Assembly (NCBI GenBank): GCA_020638875.1
Contig: JACKHS010000022.1
Span: 1 to 52,869 of the forward strand
Length of the DNA: 52,869 bases
Source of the DNA: Planctomycetota bacterium
GTDB taxonomy: Bacteria; Planctomycetota; UBA1135; GCA-002686595
Direction of reading: 5' to 3'
The notes below the pieces were generated by a model. That model was not told the origin of the DNA. It saw nothing but the letters and a program-made list of their open reading frames with translations, and did not search any database. A program made the position numbers and the translations under genes. Shown here one piece after another: positions 34,480 to 44,057 of this stretch. Each line of letters begins with the position of its first letter. Position 1 is the stretch's first letter.

Positions 34480-35799
34480 ATGCGCCTCGTCGCCCCGCTG
34501 CTCCTCTCGCTCGCTCTCGGCGTCGCCGCGTGCGACCGCCCCACCGAAGCCCGCGAGCCCGAGGACCTCGGCGGCGCGCTGCAGCGCCACGAGCCGACGC
34601 GCGTGCGCGTGGCGCCGGTCGCGCGGCGCGAGATGGTGCGCACGCTCGAGACGACGACCACGGTCGAGTCCGAGCACCACGTCGTGCTGCACGCGCGCGG
34701 CACGGGCGAGCTGCTGGAGCTGTTCGCCGAGGAGGGCGACACGGTCGAGGCCGGCGCGTTGCTCGCGCGCCTCGACCAGCGCGACCTCGCGGCGCAGCTC
34801 GCCGACGCGCGCGTCGCGCACAAGGAGGCCGAGGACTCGGCCGCCAAGGGCGAGATCGCGCTGCGCGAGGCCGAGGCCGACATCGAGCAGGCGCGCCTGG
34901 CCTTCGAGCAGGCCAAGCGCAACTACGAGCGCAACGACGCCGCGCGGCTGATCAGCGCGCAGGACCTCGAGAAGCTGAAGCTCGAGATGGAGACCGCCGA
35001 GTCGACGCTCGAGGCGCGCGTGCTCGCGAAGGACCGCGCCGCGCTCGACGCGCGCGCCGCGACGACGGCCGTCGAGCGCGCCGCGCTGGCCGTCGAGCGC
35101 GCGGAGGTCGCGCTGTCGTACACCGAGCTGCGCGCGCCCTTCGCCGGCGTGATCTCGCAGCGCACGTGCCAGGTCGGCGACCACGTCTCGGCCGCCGACG
35201 CCTGCTTCGAGCTGATCGACCTGGCGAACCTGCGCACCGTCTTCCACCGGCCGCAGCGCGAGCTGGCGCTGTTCGGCGGGCTCGAGGAGATCGCGGTCGA
35301 GGCGCGCGCCGAAGCGCTGCCCGGCGCCGTGTTCCCGGGCCGCATCCAGCGCATCAGCCCGTCGATCGAGGCCGCGTCCGGCTCGTTCCGCGTGACCGTG
35401 CGGCTCGCGCCCGAGGCCGGCGGCGCGCGCCTGCTGCCGGGCATGCTGCTGCGCCTGCGCCTGGTCGTCGAGCGCCACCCCGACGCGCTCGTCGTGCCCA
35501 AGCGCGCGCTCAAGCGCGAGGGCGACACGACGCTCGTCTACGCCGTGCGCGACGGGCTCGCGAGCGGCGTGGTGGTGCTGGAGGGCTTCGGCGACGACGC
35601 CGACGTCGAGGTGCTGCCGCAGGGCGACGCGTCGCTCGTCGAGGGCGAGCCCGTCGTCGTCGTCGGCAACCGCGACCTCGAGGACGGCAAGGAGGTCGTG
35701 GTCGTCGACGAGCACGAGCTCGAGGGCGCCGCCGACGAGGCCGCCACGACGGACGCCGCCGCGGCCGACGCGACGGACGCGGAAGCCGGTCAGGGCTGA
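34480..35799 (+). CDS. RND exporter periplasmic adaptor (membrane fusion) lipoprotein
   Basis: A 439-residue protein with a signal peptide and lipobox-like ALGVAAC (Cys18). It shows the HlyD/AcrA order: a beta-barrel/lipoyl half (VESEHHVVLHARGTGELLELFAEEGDTVEAGALLARL), an alpha hairpin at about 105-215 with coiled-coil heptads, the second lipoyl half (LRAPFAGVISQRTCQVGDHVSAADACF) and the beta-barrel and membrane-proximal domains (LLPGMLLRLRLVVERHPDALVVPKRALK). The last 30 residues are acidic and Ala-rich and lie outside the fold. It starts 48 bp from the divergent moeA and is 2 bp upstream of the first permease. Confidence 0.92.
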   Translation: MRLVAPLLLSLALGVAACDRPTEAREPEDLGGALQRHEPTRVRVAPVARREMVRTLETTTTVESEHHVVLHARGTGELLELFAEEGDTVEAGALLARLDQRDLAAQLADARVAHKEAEDSAAKGEIALREAEADIEQARLAFEQAKRNYERNDAARLISAQDLEKLKLEMETAESTLEARVLAKDRAALDARAATTAVERAALAVERAEVALSYTELRAPFAGVISQRTCQVGDHVSAADACFELIDLANLRTVFHRPQRELALFGGLEEIAVEARAEALPGAVFPGRIQRISPSIEAASGSFRVTVRLAPEAGGARLLPGMLLRLRLVVERHPDALVVPKRALKREGDTTLVYAVRDGLASGVVVLEGFGDDADVEVLPQGDASLVEGEPVVVVGNRDLEDGKEVVVVDEHELEGAADEAATTDAAAADATDAEAGQG

Positions 35800-35801
35800 G
35801 C

Positions 35802-38800
35802 ATGGGCGCGCCCTCCCCCAGCGCGCGCGGCGGCCTGTTCGGGCTCGTCACGACGCGGCCGGTGGCCATCACGATGTTGATGGTCGCCATCGCCACCTTC
35901 GGCCTGGTCTCGCTGCGCAAGCTGCCGATGGACCTGCTGCCGGAGATCAGCTACCCGACGCTGACCGTGCGCACGACGTGGGAGGGCGCCGCGCCCGAGG
36001 ACGTCGAGGACCGCGTGAGCGTGCGCATCCAGGAGGCGCTCGCGACGCTGCCCGACCTCGTGCGCACGAGCTCCGTCAGCCGCGCGGGCTACTCGGACGT
36101 CGTGCTCGAGTACGAGTGGGGCACGTCGATGACGCTCGCCGTGCAGGACGCGCGCGACAAGCTCGACCAGCTCTTCCTGCCGCAGGGCGTCGAGCGGCCG
36201 CTGATCCTGCGCTACGACCCGAACCTCGACCCGATCCTGCGCGTCGGCGTGACGAGCGCCGGCGGCGACACGAGCGAGCGCGAGCGCATCCACCTGCGCT
36301 GGCTGGCCGAGAACAAGCTCGAGCGCGAGCTCGAGTCGCTGCCCGGCGTCGCGGCCGTGCAGGTGCGCGGCGGCCTCGCGGAGGAGATCCGCGTGCGCGT
36401 CGACCCGTTCAAGCTCGCGGCGCACGGCATCGACGCGGCGACCGTCGCGGCGCGCCTCAGCGCCGAGAACCTCAACGCGTCGGGCGGCATGATCCGCGAC
36501 GGCTCGACGGACTACCTCGTGCGCACGCTGAACGAGTTTCGGAGCCTCGCCGAGATCGAGCGCCTGCCGATCGTCCAGCGCGGCGAGGCCGTGCTGCGCC
36601 TGCGCGACCTCGCGACGGTGACGCGCACCTACAAGAAGCGCGAGGTCGTCACGCGCATCGACGGCGGCGAGGCGGTCGAGCTGGCCGTCTACCGCGAGGC
36701 CGGCGCGAACATCGTCGACGTGGCCGACCGCGTGAAGCAGCGCCTGTTCGGCACCGCGGCGCAGCGCGAGCACACGCAGAAGCTCGCCGAGGAGGAGCGC
36801 CGGGGCGGCGCGCGGCGCGGCGGCCTGTGGGAGGACCGCGAGAAGGAGGACTTCCTCGCCTGGCGCCTGCGCAAGGAGCTCGACCTCTCGCTGCTCTCCG
36901 ACCAGTCGACGTTCATCCGCTCGGCGGTCGACGACGTGAAGCAGGCGGCGCTGCTCGGCGCGCTCTTCGCCGTGGCGGTGATGTGGCTGTTCCTGCGCCG
37001 CCTCGTGACCACGCTGATCGTCGCGCTCTCGATCCCCATCTCGGTGGTGGTGACGTTCGCGCCGATGTTCCTGCTCGACGTCTCGCTCAACATCATGTCG
37101 CTGGGCGGTCTGGCGCTGGGCATCGGCATGCTGGTCGACAACGCCATCGTCGTGCTCGAGTCCATCTCGCGCTGCCGCGAGGAGGGCGACGACCTGGTGA
37201 GCGCGGCGGTGCGCGGCTCGCGCGAGGTGGCCGGCGCGATCATCGCCTCCACGCTGACCACCGTGGCGGTCTTCGCCCCCATCGTGTTCGTGCACGGCGT
37301 GGCCGGGCAGATCTTCGGCGACCAGGCGGTGACGGTGGTCTCGTCGCTGCTCGCCTCGCTGGCCGTCGCCGTGCTGTTCCTGCCGATGCTGGCCTCGCGC
37401 CCCTGGTTGGCGGGCGAGCTCGGCGAAGGCGCCGAGGGCGCGCGGGCGCCGCGCCTGCTCGAAGGCCTGCGGTGGGGCTGGGGCGACCTCGTCGGCTCGA
37501 CGCTCACGCTCGTCGGACGCGTGCTGCTGCGCCTGCTGTCGTGGGTCGTCGTCGCCGTGGGCGTGCTCGCGCGCGGCGTCGCCTGGCTCGTCGGCAAGGC
37601 GCTGCTGCCGGTGCGCTGGACCTTCGACCTCTCGTGGGGCCTCGTCGAGCGCACGTACCCGCCGTTCCTCGGCGCAGCGCTCGCGCACCCGCTGCTGGTG
37701 CTGCTCGTCGTGGGCGGGCTGGGCGTCGCCGCGTGGCGCCTGGTGCCGACGCTGGGCGTCGAGCTCCTGCCCGAGATCCGCCAGGGCGAGTTCACCGCGC
37801 ACGTGACGCTGGGCGTCGAGAGCCCGCTCGAGCACACCGACGCGGTGATGACCGAGCTCGAGCGGCGCGTGATCCGCGTGCCGGGCGTCGAGGTCACCGC
37901 GCTGACCGTCGGCGTCGAGGCCGACACGCTCAGCCGCGACATCGAGGGCGAGAACACCGCGCGCCTGACCGTGCGGTTGCGCGAGGAGATGCGCGACTAC
38001 GACAACGAGGAGCGCGTGCTCGGCGAGGTGCGGCGGCTGCTCGAGGAGCACCCCGAGGTGCGCGAGGTCGAGGTCACGCGGCCGACGCCCTTCGCGCTCG
38101 AGGCGCCCGTCGCGGTCGAGGTGCGCGGCTACGACCTCGCGCAGATGGAGGCGGTGGCCGAGGAGGTCGAGGCGCGCCTCGCCGCGATCGACGCGTTGAC
38201 CGACATCCGCAGCACGGTGCGCCCGGGCCACCCCGAGGCGCGCATCGTGTTCGACCGCGAGAAGACGCTCGAGTACGGCCTCGACCTGGCCGCGATCTCG
38301 AACCTCGTGCGCGACCAGCTGCTCGGCAACGTGTCCACGCGCTTCATCGAGGGCGACGAGCGCATCGACATCCGCGTGCAGGGCGACGAGACCGTGCTCG
38401 CGACGCTCGACGACGTGCTCGGGCTGACGATCAACCCCGCGTCGGACACGCCGCTGCCGCTGGACGCCGTGGCGCGCGTCGACCTGGTGCGCGGGCCGGC
38501 CGAGATCCGCCGCATCGGCAACGGCCGCGCGGTGGTGCTCTCCGCCGAGGGCCGCGGCCTCGACCTCGGCGGCGTGAACGCGCGCATCGACGAGGCGCTG
38601 GCCGGGCTCGAGACGCCCGACGAGGTCTTCGTCGAGCTGGGCGGCCAGAAGCGCGAGCTGGACGAGGGCGTGCGCAGCATGGGCTACGCGCTGCTGCTGG
38701 CGATCTTCCTCGTCTACGTCGTGATGGCGAGCCAGTTCGAGTCGTTGATCCAACCGCTCGTCATTATGCTCACCGTGCCGCTGGCCGGCGTCGGCGTCGT

Positions 38801-39224
38801 GCTGGCGCTGGCGCTGTTCGGCGTCCCGCTTTCGGTGGTCGTGTTCATCGGCATGATCCTGCTCGCGGGCATCGTGGTGAACAACGCGATCGTGCTCGTC
38901 GACCGCATCAACCAGCAGCGCGCGCGCGGCTTCGAGCTGCGCGCGGCGGTGCTCGAGGCGGCGCGCACGCGCCTGCGGCCGATCTTCATGACGACGCTGA
39001 CGACGGCGTTGGGCCTCCTGCCGCTGACCGGTTGGCTCGCCGGCGTCCCGCTGATCGGCTCGCTCGGCTCGGGCGAGGGCGCCGAGGTGCGCGCGCCCAT
39101 GGCCATCACGGTGGTCTGCGGCCTCATGACCTCGACGCTGTTGACGCTGGTCGTGATCCCCGTCGTCTACGAGCTCGTCGCGCGCGCGCTGCCCGATCGC
39201 GCCGCGCGGGAGGCGCGCCCGTGA
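35802..39224 (+). CDS. RND-family efflux permease, first of two
   Basis: A 1140-residue AcrB-like permease: TM1 with TTRPVAITMLMVAIATFGLVSL, periplasmic porter domains, TM2-6 with SIPISVVVTFAPMFLLDVSLNIMSLGGLALGIGMLVDNAIVVLESI, a second porter half and TM7-12 (VIMLTVPLAGVGVVLAL, GIVVNNAIVLVDRIN, TTLTTALGLLPL). The TM4 proton-relay pair of AcrB (DD) reads DN here and the TM10 Lys is Asn, as in many RND proteins outside the AcrB group. Between the halves, residues 535-620, an extra hydrophobic stretch adds one or two helices. The stop overlaps the next permease start (GTGA). Confidence 0.93.
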   Translation: MGAPSPSARGGLFGLVTTRPVAITMLMVAIATFGLVSLRKLPMDLLPEISYPTLTVRTTWEGAAPEDVEDRVSVRIQEALATLPDLVRTSSVSRAGYSDVVLEYEWGTSMTLAVQDARDKLDQLFLPQGVERPLILRYDPNLDPILRVGVTSAGGDTSERERIHLRWLAENKLERELESLPGVAAVQVRGGLAEEIRVRVDPFKLAAHGIDAATVAARLSAENLNASGGMIRDGSTDYLVRTLNEFRSLAEIERLPIVQRGEAVLRLRDLATVTRTYKKREVVTRIDGGEAVELAVYREAGANIVDVADRVKQRLFGTAAQREHTQKLAEEERRGGARRGGLWEDREKEDFLAWRLRKELDLSLLSDQSTFIRSAVDDVKQAALLGALFAVAVMWLFLRRLVTTLIVALSIPISVVVTFAPMFLLDVSLNIMSLGGLALGIGMLVDNAIVVLESISRCREEGDDLVSAAVRGSREVAGAIIASTLTTVAVFAPIVFVHGVAGQIFGDQAVTVVSSLLASLAVAVLFLPMLASRPWLAGELGEGAEGARAPRLLEGLRWGWGDLVGSTLTLVGRVLLRLLSWVVVAVGVLARGVAWLVGKALLPVRWTFDLSWGLVERTYPPFLGAALAHPLLVLLVVGGLGVAAWRLVPTLGVELLPEIRQGEFTAHVTLGVESPLEHTDAVMTELERRVIRVPGVEVTALTVGVEADTLSRDIEGENTARLTVRLREEMRDYDNEERVLGEVRRLLEEHPEVREVEVTRPTPFALEAPVAVEVRGYDLAQMEAVAEEVEARLAAIDALTDIRSTVRPGHPEARIVFDREKTLEYGLDLAAISNLVRDQLLGNVSTRFIEGDERIDIRVQGDETVLATLDDVLGLTINPASDTPLPLDAVARVDLVRGPAEIRRIGNGRAVVLSAEGRGLDLGGVNARIDEALAGLETPDEVFVELGGQKRELDEGVRSMGYALLLAIFLVYVVMASQFESLIQPLVIMLTVPLAGVGVVLALALFGVPLSVVVFIGMILLAGIVVNNAIVLVDRINQQRARGFELRAAVLEAARTRLRPIFMTTLTTALGLLPLTGWLAGVPLIGSLGSGEGAEVRAPMAITVVCGLMTSTLLTLVVIPVVYELVARALPDRAAREARP

Positions 39225-42200
39225 GCGGCGAGGGCCTGCTGGGCGGCGCCGTGCGCCGCCCCGTGGCGCTGCTCGTGTCGATGTGCGCGCTGCTCGTCGT
39301 CAGCTTCATCGCCTACCTGCGCCTGCCGCTCGAGCTCATGCCGCCCGGGCTGCGCTCGAACGGCCTGCAGGTCTGGGTCTCCAACCCCGGCGCCAGCGCC
39401 GAGGAGAACGAGGCCAAGGTCGTGCGCGTGATCGAGGAGCAGGTGCGCACGCTCTCCGGCGTGACCGACGTCTACTCCTCGGCGCGCGAGGACTCGGCCA
39501 ACGTCGAGGTCGACTACGACCGCGGCTTCGACATGGACGCGGCGAAGGCCGAGCTGCGCGACCGCCTCGAGCGCGCGCGACCGCAGCTCCCCGACACGGT
39601 CGAGCGCATGGGCGTCTGGTCGTTCTCGGGCGCGGACATGCCGCTCATGTTCCTCGCGGTGCTGCACCCCGAGGACAGCGACCGCTCGGACTACCTGCTC
39701 GACACGGTCGTGCAGCGCCGCCTCGAGGCCGTCGACGGCGTGAGCCAGGTCGAGTTCTTCGGGATGCTCGACGAGTCGATCCGCATCCTGCTCGACGAGG
39801 AGCGCGTCAAGGCCGCGCAGCTCGACATCGGCGCGCTGATCCGGCGGCTCTCGGCCGACAACTTCGCGCGCCCGCTCGGTGAGGTCGAGGACGGCGGCCG
39901 GCGCGTCCTGCTGCGCTCGGACATGCGCTTCCGCACGCAGGCGGAGGTCGCGGCCTATCCCGTCGGCGACGGCCTCACGCTGGGCGACCTCGGCAGCGTC
40001 GAGCGCGTGCAGTCGGTGCGCGACCGGCTCTCGCGCATCGACGGACGCTTCGCGTACTTCGGGCAGCTCCGCAACGAGAGCGGCGCCAACCTGGTCGAGA
40101 CCTCGCACCGCGTGCGCGCGGCGTTGAACGAGCTCGAGGCCGACCCGCAGATCGCGGGCGAGCTGCAGTTCCTGGTGTTCTTCAGCCAGGGCGACATGAT
40201 CGAGACCTCGCTCGACCAGCTGCGCGACACCGCGCTGTGGGGCGGCGTGCTCGCGGCGCTCGTGCTGCTCGTCTTCCTGCGCCGCGTGCGCGTGACGGTC
40301 GTGGTGGCGCTGTGCATCCCGGTCTCGATGCTGCTCGCGCTGCAGTGGGTCTACTTCTCGGGCGGCAGCCTGAACCTCCTGTCGATGGCCGGCCTGACGC
40401 TCGCGCTGGGCATGCTGGTCGACAACGCCGTGGTGGTGGTCGAGAACATCGCGCGCCTGCGCTCGGAGGGGCGCCCGCCGCTCGCCGCCGCGTCCGAGGG
40501 CGTGCGCGACGTGGGGCTCGCGGTGACGCTGGCGACGCTGACCACGATGGTGGTCTTCCTGCCGGTGATCTTCATGACCAGCAACCCGATGGTGCGCCTG
40601 ATGTTCGGCGCGCTGGGCCTGCCGCTGTGCGTGTCGCTGCTGGCGAGCCTGGGCGTCGCGCTGGTCTTCCTGCCGGCGGTCTCGGCCCGCATCGTCGGGC
40701 CGCGGCACCCGCTGGTCGAGCGCGCGGCCGCGCTCGTGGCCGTGCCCGCGCGACTGCCCGCGCTGGCGACGTCGACGGCGCTCGGCCTCGCGCTGCGCGC
40801 GCTGCACCTCGTCGCGCGCGGCCTGCACGCGCTCGAGCGCGCGATCGTCGCGGTGCTCGTCCCGGCGCGCTGGGTGCTGGCGCCGGCGCTGCTCGCCTTC
40901 TGCGCGTGGCGGGTGCTCGGCCTGCAGGCCGAGCTGCACGAGCTGCAGCCGCTGTTCGGCCCCGGCATGGCGCCGAGCGCGAGCGCCGACGCCCTGCGCG
41001 GGATGCAGGCCGCGTGGATCGGCGCCGCGCTGCTCGGCGCGGGCCTGCTCGTCTTCGGCGTGGGCGCCTGGCGCCGGCGGCCGCGGCGCTACGCCCCTCC
41101 CGCCCCCGCCGCCGGACCGCACGCCACCTCCTTCGTCGACCTGCTCGTGCTCGGCAACCGCAAGCTGCTCGCGTGGAGCCTCGACCACCGCCTGCTCGCG
41201 TCCGGCCTCTCGGCGCTGGCGTTCGCGTCGGCGGTGATCCCGGCCAAGCGGCTCGAGGTGACCGGCTTCGGCCAGGACGAGTCGCGCGACCGCATCGAGG
41301 TGCGCATCGACCTCGAGGACAACTTCACGCTCGCCGAGGCCAGCCGCGAGCTCGCCAGCTACGAGGAGGGCCTGGCGCCTTACCAGGAAGAGCTCGGCTA
41401 CTCGCACGTCTCGTCGCGCTTCAACGACCGCGGCGGCCGCCTCACGCTGTGGTGGGAGCTGCCGCAGGCGCCCGAGGAGTTCGCGCGCCGCCGCGCGCGG
41501 CTGCAGGAGATCTGGGCGCCGCGCCCCGGTCACAAGGTGGCCTTCTACGGCGACGAGCAGCTCGACACGCGCAACCGCTCGATCGTGACCTTCCAGCTCT
41601 TCGGCCCCGACCCCGACGTCCTGGCGGAGCTGGGCCGCCAGGCGCTCGCGCGGCTCGAGCAGGTGCCCGGGCTGTCGGGGCTGAGCTCGCCGCTCGAGGA
41701 CGCGCCGGCGCAGGTGCGCGTGAACCTCGACCCCGAGAAGGCCTGGCAGCTCGGCGTGACGGCGCAGTCGACGCTGCAGAACATCGCCTGGACGCTGCGC
41801 GGGTTCCAGCTCCCGCGCTTCCAGGAGGCCGGCCGCGAGCTGCCCTTCCTGATCGAGTACGACGAGGACTCCGTCGCCGGCCTGCACACGCTGCGCGACC
41901 TGGACGTCTTCAACGGCGCGGGCGCGGTGGCGCTGTCGTCGTTCGCCGACCTCGAGTTCGCGGCCGGGCCGCGCGTCATCCGCCGCCACAACGGGCGCAT
42001 CACCTACTCGCTGCAGGCGCGCGTCGACGACCCCAACCGCCAGCGCCAGCTCTCGGACGCCGGGTACGCGGCGCTGCGCGAGCTCGAGCTGCCGCGCGGC
42101 TACGCGCTGGGCGACGAGACCTCGGTGACCTCGCGCCAGGACTCCGAGCTCGCCGAGCTGCGGGCGGCGCTGCTGCTCTCGGTCCTGCTCGTCTTCCTGC

Positions 42201-42721
42201 TGATGGCGGTGCTCTTCGAGTCGCTGACGCTGCCGTTCGTGGTGATGTTCACGACCGTGCCGTTCGCCATCGTCGGCTCGCTGTGGACCTTCTTCCTCAC
42301 CGGCCGGCCGATGGACTTCGTCGGCTGGATCGGCCTGATCATCCTGATCGGCGTGGTCGTGAACAACGGCATCGTGCTCGTCGACCGCATCCGACGCCTG
42401 CACGTCGACGAGGGCCTGCCGCGCCGCGAAGCGGTGCTGCGCGGCGGCGCCACGCGCGTGCGCCCGATCCTGATGACGGCGATGACCACGGTCTTCGGCC
42501 TCGGGCCGATGGCGCTCGCCACGCCGCCGGCGGAGGGCATCGACTACCGCGCGCTCGCGACCTGCATCGGCGGCGGCCTGACGCTCAGCACGTTCTTCAC
42601 GCTCTGGGTCGTGCCGCTGTGCTACACGCTGGTCGACGACTTCGTCGCGAGCGTCGGGCGCAGCTTCGGCGCCGGCGTCCGGCGCCTGCGCCGGCTGGCC
42701 GGACGCGCGCGCCCCGCCTGA
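39221..42721 (+). CDS. RND-family efflux permease, second of two
   Basis: A 1166-residue RND permease, clearly related to but different from its neighbour. TM1 begins RRPVALLVSMCALLVVSFIAYL; TM4 has GMLVDNAVVVVENI; TM10 has GVVVNNGIVLVDRI; the C-terminal half ends TLWVVPLCYTLVDDFVASVG. Residues 490-650 form an unusually long linker between the halves with extra hydrophobic segments and a Pro/Arg-rich loop. GTG 39221 overlaps the previous stop. Together with the single adaptor it suggests a two-permease (MdtBC-like) exporter; the outer-membrane channel must be encoded elsewhere. Confidence 0.92.
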   Translation: MSGEGLLGGAVRRPVALLVSMCALLVVSFIAYLRLPLELMPPGLRSNGLQVWVSNPGASAEENEAKVVRVIEEQVRTLSGVTDVYSSAREDSANVEVDYDRGFDMDAAKAELRDRLERARPQLPDTVERMGVWSFSGADMPLMFLAVLHPEDSDRSDYLLDTVVQRRLEAVDGVSQVEFFGMLDESIRILLDEERVKAAQLDIGALIRRLSADNFARPLGEVEDGGRRVLLRSDMRFRTQAEVAAYPVGDGLTLGDLGSVERVQSVRDRLSRIDGRFAYFGQLRNESGANLVETSHRVRAALNELEADPQIAGELQFLVFFSQGDMIETSLDQLRDTALWGGVLAALVLLVFLRRVRVTVVVALCIPVSMLLALQWVYFSGGSLNLLSMAGLTLALGMLVDNAVVVVENIARLRSEGRPPLAAASEGVRDVGLAVTLATLTTMVVFLPVIFMTSNPMVRLMFGALGLPLCVSLLASLGVALVFLPAVSARIVGPRHPLVERAAALVAVPARLPALATSTALGLALRALHLVARGLHALERAIVAVLVPARWVLAPALLAFCAWRVLGLQAELHELQPLFGPGMAPSASADALRGMQAAWIGAALLGAGLLVFGVGAWRRRPRRYAPPAPAAGPHATSFVDLLVLGNRKLLAWSLDHRLLASGLSALAFASAVIPAKRLEVTGFGQDESRDRIEVRIDLEDNFTLAEASRELASYEEGLAPYQEELGYSHVSSRFNDRGGRLTLWWELPQAPEEFARRRARLQEIWAPRPGHKVAFYGDEQLDTRNRSIVTFQLFGPDPDVLAELGRQALARLEQVPGLSGLSSPLEDAPAQVRVNLDPEKAWQLGVTAQSTLQNIAWTLRGFQLPRFQEAGRELPFLIEYDEDSVAGLHTLRDLDVFNGAGAVALSSFADLEFAAGPRVIRRHNGRITYSLQARVDDPNRQRQLSDAGYAALRELELPRGYALGDETSVTSRQDSELAELRAALLLSVLLVFLLMAVLFESLTLPFVVMFTTVPFAIVGSLWTFFLTGRPMDFVGWIGLIILIGVVVNNGIVLVDRIRRLHVDEGLPRREAVLRGGATRVRPILMTAMTTVFGLGPMALATPPAEGIDYRALATCIGGGLTLSTFFTLWVVPLCYTLVDDFVASVGRSFGAGVRRLRRLAGRARPA

Positions 42722-42726
42722 ACGCG

Positions 42727-42757
42727 GCGAGGGCCCCGCTCGACGCAGGGCCCTCGC
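42727..42757. terminator. Bidirectional hairpin between convergent operons
   Basis: GCGAGGGCCC (42727-42736) and GGGCCCTCGC (42748-42757) form a perfect 10-bp stem with an 11-nt loop in the 64-bp gap between the RND permease stop and the cytochrome stop. The plus strand continues with a CT-rich run (CTCCTCTCTCT), acceptable as a weak intrinsic terminator for the exporter operon; it could also end the cytochrome operon. Confidence 0.65.
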
Positions 42758-42785
42758 ACCTCCTCTCTCTCCGCGACGGCGTCGC

Positions 42786-43298
42786 CTACTTGTGGCAGGC
42801 GTTGCAGTCGTTGCTGGCGTTCCGCTCGAAGTGGCAGTCCATGCAGGCGCCCATGGTCAGCCACTCGACCTGAGAGGTGGTCGGGGGCTCGGTGGACCGG
42901 GTCATGTCGCCGTGGCACTCGCTGCACTCCAGCTCCGCCAACGTCACGTGGACGGCGTGGGTGAAGTAGACGTGCCCGACGACCTGGTTGACCTGCACCC
43001 ATGGGACGGGCTCGCCGCGCTCCGCGTACTCGCGCAGCGCGGCATCGCGTCCGCCCTCGCCCTGCGGCTCCGCGTGGCACAGCATGCAGCCCGTCAGGCC
43101 CGGGAGGGTGGCCTGGGGCCGATCGGCCGCGTGGACGTGACAGTCGAGGCAGGCCATGTCCTGCTCGACGTGCAGCCGGTGGTCGAAGGCCACCGGCTGC
43201 ACGACGGACCGGACCGGTGCGCTGCACCCGGCCGCCAGCGCCAGGGAGAGGACGGCGGAGGCGCCGAGTGCAGCGAGGAGGCGAGAGTGAGGATCCAC
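42786..43298 (-). CDS. Pentahaem cytochrome c lipoprotein
   Basis: A 170-residue protein with a signal peptide ending in a lipobox-like ALAAGC and five CxxCH haem sites (CLDCH, CMLCH, CSECH, CMDCH, CNACH). Several single His residues before the sites (FDHRLHVEQ, FTHAVHVT) could be distal ligands, as in cytochrome c7/c3-like proteins. GTG 43298 was chosen because GGAGG lies 7-8 nt before it. It is the last gene of the porin-cytochrome operon, 19 bp after the tetrahaem gene. A periplasmic electron shuttle at the membrane surface is the likely role. Confidence 0.88.
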   Translation of the reverse strand: MDPHSRLLAALGASAVLSLALAAGCSAPVRSVVQPVAFDHRLHVEQDMACLDCHVHAADRPQATLPGLTGCMLCHAEPQGEGGRDAALREYAERGEPVPWVQVNQVVGHVYFTHAVHVTLAELECSECHGDMTRSTEPPTTSQVEWLTMGACMDCHFERNASNDCNACHK

Positions 43299-43317
43299 GA
43301 GGGAACCTCCTCGAGTC

Positions 43318-44031
43318 CTACTTGGCCTCAGCGCACTCGTGATCGCACTTCTTGCCCTTGCCGTCGCACCCGCACTCGAGCGCCTTCTTCTCGGCCTCGG
43401 TGCGCGGCTTCAGCGGGTTGAGGTGGCGGATCTTGAACGAGCGGCAGTGGAAGCAGAACGGCTTGTAGGTCGGGCTCTCCTCGTTGTGGCACTTCTTGCA
43501 GAGCGCCTCCGTGATGTCCATCCCGATCTCGCCGGCCGGGGGCGCGGTGTACGCCGGAGCGCCGCCCTCGTCGCTGCTCTCACCGGCCGCCCTCATGCGG
43601 GCGCGCTGGTGGTCGTCGCCTTGTCCGTGGCAGGTCTCGCAGCCGACGCCTTCCTCAGGGTCGAACGACTTCTTGAAGGCGCCCTTGTCCTCACCGTGAC
43701 CGGTCACGTGACACTTGAGGCACTCGTCGGCCTTGGTCGGATCCGCGATGCCCTTGGCCGCCGCGACCTTCTTGGCCTCTTCGCCTTTCAGGGTCTCGAA
43801 GGCCTTGGCGTGGCTGCTCTCCTTCCAGATCGTGTACTGGTGCCCGGAGGCCTCGGCGTCGTGGCAGTTCTTGCACTTGTTGGCACCGATGTACTTGTTC
43901 GCCGCGGCGGCAGCCCCCGGGTCGGGGCCGGCACCGAGGCCGTTCCACGTCGGCAGCGCGAGCAAGCCCACGGCCGCGACGAAGGGAGCAAGGCGGAGGA
44001 AGGAACGCAGGGGGGAGAAGTGTTGCTTCAT
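43318..44031 (-). CDS. Tetrahaem cytochrome c (c554-like)
   Basis: A 237-residue exported protein with a signal peptide (up to about residue 34) and four CxxCH sites: CKNCH, CLKCH, CETCH, CKKCH. The start of the mature part, YIGANKCKNCHDAEASGHQYTIWKESSHAKAF, is the pattern of the cytochrome c554-like multihaem family. A further CFHC followed by Arg is not a haem site. The C-terminal part is Cys- and Lys-rich (CGCDGKGKKCDHEC) and might bind a metal. It lies 26 bp after the 13-haem gene. Confidence 0.88.
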   Translation of the reverse strand: MKQHFSPLRSFLRLAPFVAAVGLLALPTWNGLGAGPDPGAAAAANKYIGANKCKNCHDAEASGHQYTIWKESSHAKAFETLKGEEAKKVAAAKGIADPTKADECLKCHVTGHGEDKGAFKKSFDPEEGVGCETCHGQGDDHQRARMRAAGESSDEGGAPAYTAPPAGEIGMDITEALCKKCHNEESPTYKPFCFHCRSFKIRHLNPLKPRTEAEKKALECGCDGKGKKCDHECAEAK

Positions 44032-44057
44032 GGAGCGCTCGCGCTCGTGGCGCGGGA

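Noticed and set aside
35790..38753. 987-codon minus-strand open frame opposite the first RND permease
   Set aside because: It is the antisense shadow of a clearly recognisable RND permease and has the His/Arg/Asp/Val-rich composition typical of such shadows.
39167..42403. 1078-codon minus-strand open frame opposite the second RND permease
   Set aside because: Same reason: it mirrors a well-conserved permease and shows no motif of its own.
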